Shown one piece after another: positions 1-6,366 of a stretch of DNA of 7,913 nt. The notes beneath the pieces were generated by a model. It was not told where the DNA came from. It saw only the letters and a list, made by a program, of their open reading frames with translations, and made no database searches. Origin of the DNA: Caulobacterales bacterium (GTDB taxonomy: Bacteria; Pseudomonadota; Alphaproteobacteria; Caulobacterales; Caulobacteraceae); assembly GCA_947480815.1 (NCBI GenBank), contig CANKEA010000049.1, forward strand, positions 1 through 7,913, written 5' to 3'. A program made the translations under genes and the position numbers. The number at the start of each line of letters is the position of its first letter. Position 1 is the first letter of the stretch.

Positions 1-50
1 ATGCCTATGCTCTCTGCTTAGATGCGCTAGAGCGGCCGGCGGGGAACATC
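1..50 (+). promoter_or_regulatory. Leader of the permease gene with Shine-Dalgarno-like run
   Basis: Only 50 bases precede the permease. GGGGAA at 41-46 lies 4 bases from the ATG and is the likely ribosome binding site. GCTAGAGC at 26-33 resembles the -10 element of Caulobacter housekeeping promoters (GCTANAWC, seven of eight positions), but I see no matching TTGAC-type -35 element at the right distance. A promoter here is therefore only a possibility, and the real one may lie left of the window. Confidence 0.3.
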
Positions 51-1526
51 ATGAAACTATTCACCAAGAAACCTATCGAGGTGCTGCTCGCGCAGGCCTC
101 TGAGGACGGCGAGCATACGCTGCGCCGGTCGCTGGGCGTGCCCTCCCTGACCCTGCTGGGTATCGGTGGGGTGATCGGCGGCGGGATCTTCGTGCTGACC
201 GGCCAGCAGGCCGCGATCAATGCAGGACCGGCCATTGTGTTGTCGTTCGTGCTCGCCGGGATCGTCTGTATCTTTGCGGCCATGTGCTACGCCGAACTGG
301 CGGCGATGATCCCGGTATCTGGCTCGGCCTATACCTATACCTATGCCACACTGGGCGAGTTCGTCGCCTGGCTGATTGCCTGGGACCTTATCCTGGAATA
401 TGGCCTTGCGGCCGCAACAGTTTCGGCCGGATGGGCGGGACATTTCAATGACATGCTAAAGGGATTTGGCGTTGGGATACCAGCGGCCTGGAGTAGCGCG
501 CCCTTCACGTTTGACGGCAATAACCTGGTCGAGACGGGCAGCTACCTAAACTTGCCGGCGATGTGCATCGTGTTTTTGATGGGCGTGGTTCTCATCAGCG
601 GCATCACCCAGAGCGCCCTGGTCAACAATCTCATCGTCAGCCTCAAGGTCATGGTTGTGCTTGCCGTGATCGCCTTTGGTTTCGCCCATATCCGGCCCGA
701 TCTGTGGCACCCGCTCATTCCAGCTCGGATCGAGCCAACCGCTGCCGACCCGCTCGGCCACTACGGGTATCGTGGCATCCTCACAGCTGCTGGGGTGATA
801 TTCTTCGCCTACATCGGGTTTGAGGCCGTCTCCACCGCCGCGCAGGAGGCCAAGAACCCACAGAAGACCATGCCGATCGCCATCCTGTTGTCGCTCGGTA
901 TCTGCACAGTACTTTACCTGCTGATGTCGCTCGTGATCACGGGCATCATGCCCTACAGCCAACTCAACAACGAAGCGCCGGTGGCGATTGCCCTGGGGGC
1001 CATTCCCGGCCTGGCGTGGCTGCGGCAGGCGGTGAATATCGCCGTTGCCATTGGCCTCGCCTCGACAATCTTGAGTCTGCTCTATGGTCAGTCCCGTATC
1101 TTCTATTCCATGAGCCGCGATGGCCTGCTGCCCCCCATGTTTGGCCGAGTGAACCCAAAGACTCGCACCCCGGTTTGGGGAACGGTCATCACCTCGTTCT
1201 GTGCCGGCATCGTTGGCGGCCTATTCCCCATTTCCGTGCTGGGCGAGCTGGTGTCGATGGGCACCCTGCTGGCCTTCGGCCTGATCTGCGCCGGCGTAAT
1301 GTATCTTCGGATCAGTCAGCCGGACCTGCCGCGGAGTTTCAAAACACCCTTCGTCTGGGTCACGGCCCCACTTGGCATCGGCGGCTGCATCTTCCTGATC
1401 AGTGGCCTGCCGGGACCGACCTGGCTGCGTCTGTTCATCTGGATGGCTATCGGGATGGTGGTCTATTTCGGTTACGCCTACTGGCATTCCCGCACCCGCG
1501 AGAAGCTGACGGTGCCGGCGGAGTAG
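51..1526 (+). CDS. APC-family amino acid permease (YfnA/CAT-like)
   Basis: Inner-membrane secondary transporter of the amino acid-polyamine-organocation superfamily, closest in appearance to the cationic amino acid transporter (CAT/YfnA) branch. The substrate cannot be fixed from sequence. The 491 residues fit the family. After a short cytoplasmic N-terminus, TM1 (about 31-53) carries the glycine-rich unwound-helix motif GIGGVIGGGIFVLTG that contacts substrate. TM6 (about 242-262) carries FFAYIGFEAVSTAAQEAKNP, the second substrate-binding segment of this branch. The cytoplasmic loop at 346-373 (GQSRIFYSMSRDGLLPP, then NPKTRTP) is also diagnostic. Further hydrophobic segments lie near 60-84, 101-129, 167-186, 192-212, 275-300, 326-346, 374-393, 397-419, 434-454 and 458-477, about twelve helices in all. 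ATG at 51 is preceded by a GGGGAA purine run at 41-46. hrpB follows 12 bases after the stop, so the two are probably co-transcribed. Family certain; substrate unknown. Confidence 0.95.
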   Translation: MKLFTKKPIEVLLAQASEDGEHTLRRSLGVPSLTLLGIGGVIGGGIFVLTGQQAAINAGPAIVLSFVLAGIVCIFAAMCYAELAAMIPVSGSAYTYTYATLGEFVAWLIAWDLILEYGLAAATVSAGWAGHFNDMLKGFGVGIPAAWSSAPFTFDGNNLVETGSYLNLPAMCIVFLMGVVLISGITQSALVNNLIVSLKVMVVLAVIAFGFAHIRPDLWHPLIPARIEPTAADPLGHYGYRGILTAAGVIFFAYIGFEAVSTAAQEAKNPQKTMPIAILLSLGICTVLYLLMSLVITGIMPYSQLNNEAPVAIALGAIPGLAWLRQAVNIAVAIGLASTILSLLYGQSRIFYSMSRDGLLPPMFGRVNPKTRTPVWGTVITSFCAGIVGGLFPISVLGELVSMGTLLAFGLICAGVMYLRISQPDLPRSFKTPFVWVTAPLGIGGCIFLISGLPGPTWLRLFIWMAIGMVVYFGYAYWHSRTREKLTVPAE

Positions 1527-1529
1527 GGA
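1525..1529 (+). promoter_or_regulatory. Shine-Dalgarno-like site deciding the hrpB TTG start
   Basis: AGGGA at 1525-1529 overlaps the last two bases of the permease stop codon and sits 9 bases before TTG at 1539. No ATG or GTG lies in frame between the permease stop (1524-1526) and the conserved start of HrpB, so TTG is the only usual initiation codon there. A second purine run, GGAG at 1520-1523, is further away. The arrangement suggests that terminating permease ribosomes help hrpB initiation. Confidence 0.5.
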
Positions 1530-1538
1530 CGGGGCCCA

Positions 1539-3953
1539 TTGCTTCCGATCTATGCGGTTCTCGACGAACTGAAGGCGGCGCTGGCGGGAAACCCCAGCGT
1601 CGTTCTCGTTGCGCCGCCCGGGGCGGGAAAGTCGACGGTCACGCCGCTGGCTCTGCTGGATCAGCCCTGGGTATCGGGCGGCAAGCTGCTGCTGCTGGAA
1701 CCCCGCAGACTGGCGGCGCGGGCGGCCGCGGCGCGGATGGCTTCGACCCTGGGTGAGGCTGTGGGCCAGACCGTTGGCCTGCGCGTACGGCTGCAATCAA
1801 AAGTCAGCGTCGCGACCCGAATCGAGGTGGTCACCGAGGGTGTCTTCACCCGCATGATCATGGATGACCCTGCGCTAGAGGGCGTGGCCGGGGTGCTGTT
1901 CGATGAATTTCACGAGCGCAGCCTGGACGCTGACCTGGGTCTGGCGCTGGCGCTGGATAGTCAAGGTCTGCTGCGACCGGATCTGCGCCTTCTGCCGATG
2001 TCGGCGACGCTGGACGACGTGCGCCTGGCCGCAATGCTGGCGGCACCGGTGGTGGAAAGCCACGGCCAGGCCTTTCCCGTCGAAACGATCTATGTCGGTC
2101 GCGATGACCGCCTCCGGGTGGAGGAGCGCACGGCCCGTGCGGTGGGCACGGCTTTGGCCGAACAGACCGGCGGAATTCTCGTCTTTTTGCCCGGTCAGGC
2201 GGAAATCCACCGCACCCGCGCCATGTTGGACGAGCGACTGCCCGCCGGCGTGCGTATCGCGCCGCTGTATGGCGCGCTGGAGCTGGCCGAACAGGACCGC
2301 GCCGTCGCAACAGCTGCGCCGGGCGAGCGTAAGGTGGTGCTGGCAACCTCTATCGCAGAGACCAGCCTGACTCTGGAGGGGGTTCGGGTTGTGATCGACG
2401 CCGGCTTGTCGCGGGTGCCGCGCTTTGACCCTTCGAGCGGCCTGACGCGGCTGGTCACGGTGCGTGTGTCACGCGCGGGAGCAGACCAGAGGCGCGGACG
2501 AGCGGGGCGCACGGAACCGGGTGTTTGCTATCGCTTGTGGGACGAGGCGGAGACCAAGGGCCTGGCACCGTTCGCCCGGCCGGAAATCCTGGAGTCCGAC
2601 CTTTCGGGCCTTGCCCTAGACCTGGCCCGTTGGGGTGCCCGTGATGCGACGGGCCTGCACTTTCTTGACCCTCCGCCTAGCGGTGCCTTTGCGGAGGCGA
2701 GGGGGCTGCTGGAACGGCTGGGTGCTTTGGATGCGCACGGCGCGCTGACGACACATGGCAAGGCTTTGACCGCCGTACCGCTGGCGCCACGGCTGGCGCA
2801 TATGCTTGTCGCCTCCGGGGCGCGTGGGCAACAGGACCGCGCCGCCCAGATTGCCGCCTTGCTGTCGGAACCTGGCCTGGGCGGCCGCGATACAGACTTG
2901 CGCAGTCGATGGCAGGCCTTCAGCCGAGATAGCTCGCCCCGCGCCCGAGATGCAAAGACCCTGGCAGGACGCTGGGCGCAGGCGGCTAAGGCCGCTGTGA
3001 CATTACCGGTGGCTGACGACGGATTGCTGCTGGCCACGGCGTTTCCCGAACGGGTCGCCAACGCGCGAGGCAAGGCCGGAGAATTTCAACTGGCCAATGG
3101 ACGGGGTGCCTGGCTCGATCCGGCGGATATTCTGGCGCGAGAGCCCTGGCTGGCCATCGCTGAACTTGGCGGCGGGGAGGCGCGGGATCGTATTCTACTG
3201 GCGGCACCGCTCGATCCCGCCTTGCTGGAAAGCGAGTTCGGCGCGCGGATTACCGTCGAGGAACGGCTGTCGACGGATGCCAAGGGGCGGCTGAAAGCGG
3301 TTCGTATTCGTCGGCTGGATCGGCTGACGCTTAGCGAGACAACGCTAGAGGGCCTGGATCCCGCCGTGGTGCTTTCAGCCCAGCTGAGGCAGGTGCGCAA
3401 TGAGGGCCTATCGGCCTTGCCGCTAGGCGAGTCCAGTCGGGCTTTAAGGGCGCGCGCAGGCTTTCTGGGCTGGCCCCATCTGGAGGAGGGGCCACTGCTG
3501 GCTCGCCTGGAGGACTGGCTATCGCCGCTGCTGTCCGGCAGATCTGGTCTTTCCCAGCTTTCTGACGCGGCGCTTGCAGAGGTTCTGCGCAACAGCCTGC
3601 CCTGGGATCTCCAGCGCGAGCTTGAGGCTAAGGCACCGTCGCGATTTACGGCCCCGACTGGTTCGACTTTTGCCATCGACTACGCTGCCGAGGGCGGTCC
3701 ACGCGTCGAGGTCAGGGTCGGGGAACTTTATGGACTGCGTGAGCATCCGAGGGTTGGGGCAACCCCCCTGACCTTGGCGCTGCTGTCGCCGGCGCACCGG
3801 CCAATTCAGGTGACCAAGGACCTGCCCGGCTTCTGGGCCGGATCGTGGAAGGCGGTAAGGGCCGAGATGAAGGGCCGCTACCCGCGCCACGTCTGGCCGG
3901 ATGACCCTGCGGCGGCCCTGCCGGTGACGCGGGCGAAACCGCACGGAACCTAA
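1539..3953 (+). CDS. hrpB: ATP-dependent helicase HrpB
   Basis: Superfamily 2 DExH-box helicase of the HrpB family, a cytoplasmic NTPase presumed to remodel RNA; its cellular substrate is poorly defined. The 804 residues match family length. Motifs appear in order: Walker A APPGAGKS (25-32), Ia LEPRRLAARAA (53-63), motif II DEFH (122-125), motif III SAT (155-157), motif V ATSIAETSLTLEGVRVVIDAG (split here as 269-279 and 282-289), and motif VI QRRGRAGR (317-324). The helicase-associated HA2-like region follows (about 340-480). The HrpB-specific C-terminus ends with PGFWAGSWKAVRAEMKGRYP and then RHVWPDDP, a family hallmark. All catalytic motifs are intact. Translation begins at TTG with LPIYAVLDEL, which is where HrpB proteins normally begin. 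It is 12 bases downstream of the permease in the same frame, and its stop overlaps the stop of the convergent RNA methyltransferase gene. Confidence 0.97.
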   Translation: MLPIYAVLDELKAALAGNPSVVLVAPPGAGKSTVTPLALLDQPWVSGGKLLLLEPRRLAARAAAARMASTLGEAVGQTVGLRVRLQSKVSVATRIEVVTEGVFTRMIMDDPALEGVAGVLFDEFHERSLDADLGLALALDSQGLLRPDLRLLPMSATLDDVRLAAMLAAPVVESHGQAFPVETIYVGRDDRLRVEERTARAVGTALAEQTGGILVFLPGQAEIHRTRAMLDERLPAGVRIAPLYGALELAEQDRAVATAAPGERKVVLATSIAETSLTLEGVRVVIDAGLSRVPRFDPSSGLTRLVTVRVSRAGADQRRGRAGRTEPGVCYRLWDEAETKGLAPFARPEILESDLSGLALDLARWGARDATGLHFLDPPPSGAFAEARGLLERLGALDAHGALTTHGKALTAVPLAPRLAHMLVASGARGQQDRAAQIAALLSEPGLGGRDTDLRSRWQAFSRDSSPRARDAKTLAGRWAQAAKAAVTLPVADDGLLLATAFPERVANARGKAGEFQLANGRGAWLDPADILAREPWLAIAELGGGEARDRILLAAPLDPALLESEFGARITVEERLSTDAKGRLKAVRIRRLDRLTLSETTLEGLDPAVVLSAQLRQVRNEGLSALPLGESSRALRARAGFLGWPHLEEGPLLARLEDWLSPLLSGRSGLSQLSDAALAEVLRNSLPWDLQRELEAKAPSRFTAPTGSTFAIDYAAEGGPRVEVRVGELYGLREHPRVGATPLTLALLSPAHRPIQVTKDLPGFWAGSWKAVRAEMKGRYPRHVWPDDPAAALPVTRAKPHGT

Positions 3954-4744
3954 GCGGTCGCGGCGTAAATCATGATCCCGGTCGCCACAGCGAGGTTCAG
4001 GCTGTCGGCGCGACCCCGCATGGGGATTTTCACCGTCACGTCGCAGGTGGCGGCTAGTTCGGGGCTGAGGCCCTGCTGTTCGTTGCCCATCAGCACCAGG
4101 GTAGGGCGGGTGTAGTGCGCGGCCTTGTAGTCTGTGGTCGCTGTCAGCAGGGTTCCCGCTACGCATCCCGGCCATGCAATGCGGAAGGCCAGGAACTCAG
4201 CGGTGGTCGCCCGGGCAATTGGGACCGCAAAAATCGAACCCATGGTCGCGCGCACGGCTTCGACAGAGAATGGATCGCAACATTCGCCGACCAAGATGAC
4301 TCCGCCGCAGCCGGCCGCGTCTGACGTGCGTACGATGGTGCCGAGATTGCCGGGATCGCGCACCTGTTCCAAGGCCACCCAAGAGCATGCGGCGTGGGGC
4401 TCAAGCTGGTTCAGCGGGGTGAAGCGCTGTTCAAACACGCCCAACACCGCTTGGGGGTTGTCGCGCTTGGCAACCTTTTCCAGCACGTCGCGACTGACCT
4501 CGATCACCTCGCCCTGCGCAGCGCGAGTGGCGGCAATGGCTTTCTGAAGCACGGGATGGTCGGCGGCGTCGCGACCGTACATCAGGATGCGCGGGGCCTG
4601 GCCCAGTTCGACCGCCTCGGTGACGATCTTAAGGCCCTCGGCCAGAAACAGCCCGGTCTCCTCGCGCTCCTTGCGCATGTGCAGGGCGCGCGCGGCCTTG
4701 ACCGTTGGATTGGTCAGGGAGGTGATCGTTCGGGTGTCGGTCAT
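3950..4744 (-). CDS. SpoU/TrmH-family RNA 2'-O-ribose methyltransferase
   Basis: SPOUT-class enzyme (COG0566 type) that transfers a methyl group from S-adenosylmethionine to a ribose 2'-hydroxyl in rRNA or tRNA; the target nucleotide cannot be read from sequence. The N-terminal substrate-binding domain (about 1-110) has the typical opening ITSLTNPTVKAARAL and FLAEG. The SpoU catalytic domain follows with motif 1 NLGTIVRTSDAAGCGG (133-148, catalytic Arg139), motif 2 LVLMGNEQQGLS (216-227) and motif 3 IPMRGRADSLNLAVATG (240-256), which together build the knotted SAM site and dimer interface. Length is 264 residues from ATG at 4744. A TTG at 4753 would add three residues, but the ATG forms an ATGA overlap with the upstream methyltransferase stop (4743-4741), the usual sign of translational coupling, and no Shine-Dalgarno is needed or seen. 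The stop overlaps the end of hrpB by 4 bases, leaving no room for a terminator between the convergent genes. Confidence 0.95.
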   Translation of the reverse strand: MTDTRTITSLTNPTVKAARALHMRKEREETGLFLAEGLKIVTEAVELGQAPRILMYGRDAADHPVLQKAIAATRAAQGEVIEVSRDVLEKVAKRDNPQAVLGVFEQRFTPLNQLEPHAACSWVALEQVRDPGNLGTIVRTSDAAGCGGVILVGECCDPFSVEAVRATMGSIFAVPIARATTAEFLAFRIAWPGCVAGTLLTATTDYKAAHYTRPTLVLMGNEQQGLSPELAATCDVTVKIPMRGRADSLNLAVATGIMIYAATA

Positions 4745-5661
4745 GCGGTCCAACGGGCAAAGAAGGACAGGCCGATCTCGCGTTGGCCCTGCTCCTCAGC
4801 TAGGGTCAGTTCCCCCCATTCGATACGGCCGCCACGGCCTTTGAGCGCTTCGCCCAAGGCGCTAGCCAGAGCGGGGCCGCTGACCCGCGCTGCATAGGCG
4901 TTGAGCACCAGGAAAGATGCCTGTTCCGACAGCAAAGTCGCACAAAGCTTCGACATTTCCTCTAGATCTTCGAAAAGCCGCCAAACCTCGCCGTCGGGCC
5001 CGCGCCCATATTTTGGCGGGTCCAGGATGATGCCCTCGTAGCGGGAATCACGGCGAACCTCACGCTGCACATATTTGCGCGCATCTTCAGTTATCCACCG
5101 GATCGGCCGGTCGGTCAGCCCCGACAACGCGGCGTTCTCGCGTGCCCAGGCGACCGCCTTCTTGGAGGCATCGACATGGGTGACGCTGGCACCGGCGGCG
5201 GCACAGACCAAGCTGGCGACGCCCGTGTAGCCAAATAGATTCAGCACCCGCGGCGGTGCCTTGGCGGCGTCAATACGCTGCTGGAGCCAGGCCCAGTTGG
5301 CGGCCTGTTCGGGAAAGAACGCCAGGTGGCGGAAGGCGGTGAAGCGGCCGTTGAAGGTCACATCGCCATAGGAAAGGAGCCAAGATTCAGGAGGTTGGCG
5401 AGAAAATTGCCACTTTCCGGCTTCGTCCTCATCGGTTGGGTCGAACACGGCGTCGGCGGCATCCCAGACCGATTGCGGTAGGCGGGGTGGCCATGCGCAT
5501 TGCGGCTCTGGCCGGATAACGGTGAAGCAGCCGTAGCGCTCTAACTTAAGTCCGCCGCCACTATCGATAAGGGCGTAGTCGGCCCAGCCCGCTGTGCGTA
5601 GCGCCAAGGGCTGGTCGGCGCGTGTAGGGCCGTTGCCGAGGTCGGAGGAAGGAGTGGCCAT
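4741..5661 (-). CDS. Class I SAM-dependent methyltransferase, RlmI/RlmK-like
   Basis: Rossmann-fold methyltransferase of the COG1092 type, a group that includes the 23S rRNA methyltransferases RlmI and RlmK/L; a role in rRNA methylation is inferred from family and context. With start at 5661 it has 306 residues. The N-terminal part has GWADYALIDSGGGLKLERYG (25-44), a conserved opening of the alphaproteobacterial subgroup as I know it. The catalytic core has motif I VLNLFGYTGVASL (139-151), the acidic ribose-binding D164 (THVDASKKAV), D192 (TEDARKY) and motif IV DPPKYGRG (214-221). It is shorter than E. coli RlmI, and I see no N-terminal PUA domain. An in-frame GTG at 5715 would add 18 residues of non-conserved-looking sequence; ATG at 5661 is preferred, though neither has a clear Shine-Dalgarno. 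It is the first gene of an operon with the SpoU methyltransferase (4-base overlap). Exact target unknown. Confidence 0.9.
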   Translation of the reverse strand: MATPSSDLGNGPTRADQPLALRTAGWADYALIDSGGGLKLERYGCFTVIRPEPQCAWPPRLPQSVWDAADAVFDPTDEDEAGKWQFSRQPPESWLLSYGDVTFNGRFTAFRHLAFFPEQAANWAWLQQRIDAAKAPPRVLNLFGYTGVASLVCAAAGASVTHVDASKKAVAWARENAALSGLTDRPIRWITEDARKYVQREVRRDSRYEGIILDPPKYGRGPDGEVWRLFEDLEEMSKLCATLLSEQASFLVLNAYAARVSGPALASALGEALKGRGGRIEWGELTLAEEQGQREIGLSFFARWTA

Positions 5662-5733
5662 AGGGCTTGATAAGCTGCGCGCTAAAGGCCCGTCCAGTGG
5701 CAGGGTGTATCGCACCGCGTGATGCGGCCGAAA

Positions 5734-5759
5734 TTGACCGGATTAAAGAGGGCTAAGCC
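5734..5759 (+). promoter_or_regulatory. Candidate Caulobacter-type housekeeping promoter for the TetR pseudogene
   Basis: TTGACCG (5734-5740), an 11-base spacer and GCTAAGCC (5752-5759) resemble the Caulobacter sigma-73 consensus TTGaCgS-N10-14-GCTANAWC. The -35 matches six of seven positions and the -10 about six of eight. The -10 lies inside a perfect 9-base palindrome GGCTAAGCC (5751-5759), which could be an operator, but 9 bases is short enough to occur by chance. Transcription would start about 90 bases before the regulator. The minus-strand elements TTGCAG (5803-5798) and CATAAT (5779-5774), 18 bases apart, are a weaker candidate for the divergent methyltransferase operon. Confidence 0.3.
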
Positions 5760-5858
5760 TTTGAGTTTAATCCATTATGATACCTTTCTCGCGGTTGCTG
5801 CAATGCCTGCCCTGTCCTAAGCGTTCTGCTCTGGTCGGAGTGTCGTTAGATCAACAAT

Positions 5859-6366
5859 TTGGTTTTGACCCGGCCTGGACGTTCGGCTCGTAAGCCAAAA
5901 GGCGGCGGTCACGAGCGGCGGGGCGAAATCCTGGTGGTCGCCGCGAAGATCTTCAACAGCCTTGGCTATGAAGGGGCGACCATCTGGCGCATTGACGAGG
6001 AGGTCGGCCTCTTTTCGACCGCGCTCTGCATGCGTTTTCGCGATAAGGACGAAATGCTGGTCGAGATCTGCGAAGGGGCCATGGAGGCCTTGCTACGACT
6101 GGGCAGCTAAATCGCCGCGCAGTCAGGACCTGGTTGAACGGATGGGCGAACGCGGATTCAAGGTGCTGCTCGATGTCGTTACCGAGATGGACGCCCAGGG
6201 TCGGCTAAGGAACACGACCCCGGCGGCAGCGGCCCAGGTGTTGTGGGCGTCGGGTCACGGCCTTGCTTCACTTCTGATCACCCAGTTGGGGCGTCAATGG
6301 TCGCCGGCAGATGAACTGACCAAGGCCTTGCTGGACGGAATGTTCGATGGATTGGTCAGCGACTAG
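5859..6366 (+). pseudogene. Decayed TetR/AcrR-family transcriptional regulator
   Basis: Remnant of a helix-turn-helix repressor. The first frame (5859-6110) encodes the DNA-binding domain: HERRGEILVVAAKIF, GYEGATIWRIDEEVG, STALCMRFRDKDEML, EICEGAMEALL. It stops at TAA (6108-6110). Read past the stop, it gives IAAQS, as expected for this family. Near 6126 the match moves to another frame (one base gained or two lost), continuing DLVERMGERGFKVLLDVV to DGLVSD with stop at 6364-6366. That part carries the C-terminal helices (LWASGHGLASLLI). The joined product is about 168 residues, some 40 fewer than the usual 200 or so, and the segment expected between RMGERG and FKVLL is missing. Helix-turn-helix positions usually conserved are altered (family-typical YMHFRDK is CMRFRDK here; W and D stand in the ATIWRIDEEVG stretch). 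TTG at 5859 is a poor start. It is divergent from the methyltransferase operon and overlaps the slt gene tail to tail by 11 bases. A truncated 83-residue HTH peptide could still be made. Confidence 0.88.

Noticed and set aside
1..21. Six-codon reading frame ATG...TAG before the permease as a leader peptide
   Set aside because: Too short to judge, no Shine-Dalgarno visible because it begins at the window edge, and no attenuator-like hairpin follows.
1016..1796. Long open frames overlapping the permease/hrpB junction on both strands (246 residues + at 1016-1756; 191 residues - at 1221-1796)
   Set aside because: They lie over two well-recognised genes and their translations are low-complexity, rich in Arg, Gly, Pro and Gln with no recognisable motif, as expected of shadow frames in GC-rich DNA.
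2528..3676. Antisense frames inside hrpB (181 and 196 residues)
   Set aside because: Ser/Arg/Ala-rich shadow translations opposite intact helicase coding sequence, with no family resemblance and no plausible start context.
3519..4175. 218-residue minus-strand frame spanning the hrpB/SpoU junction
   Set aside because: It overlaps two real genes in a different frame from the SpoU methyltransferase and shows no protein-like pattern.
4745..4753. TTG at 4753 as start of the SpoU methyltransferase
   Set aside because: It adds only three residues and would give a 13-base overlap, whereas ATG at 4744 gives the classic ATGA coupling and a typical N-terminus.
4394..4897. 167-residue plus-strand frame opposite the methyltransferase operon
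   Set aside because: A shadow of two overlapping minus-strand genes whose motifs are clear; no motif of its own.
5851..5868. Inverted-repeat-like TCAACA...TTTTGA as a TetR operator
   Set aside because: Arms match at only five of six positions around a 6-base centre and overlap the start of the coding frame; this is within chance expectation.
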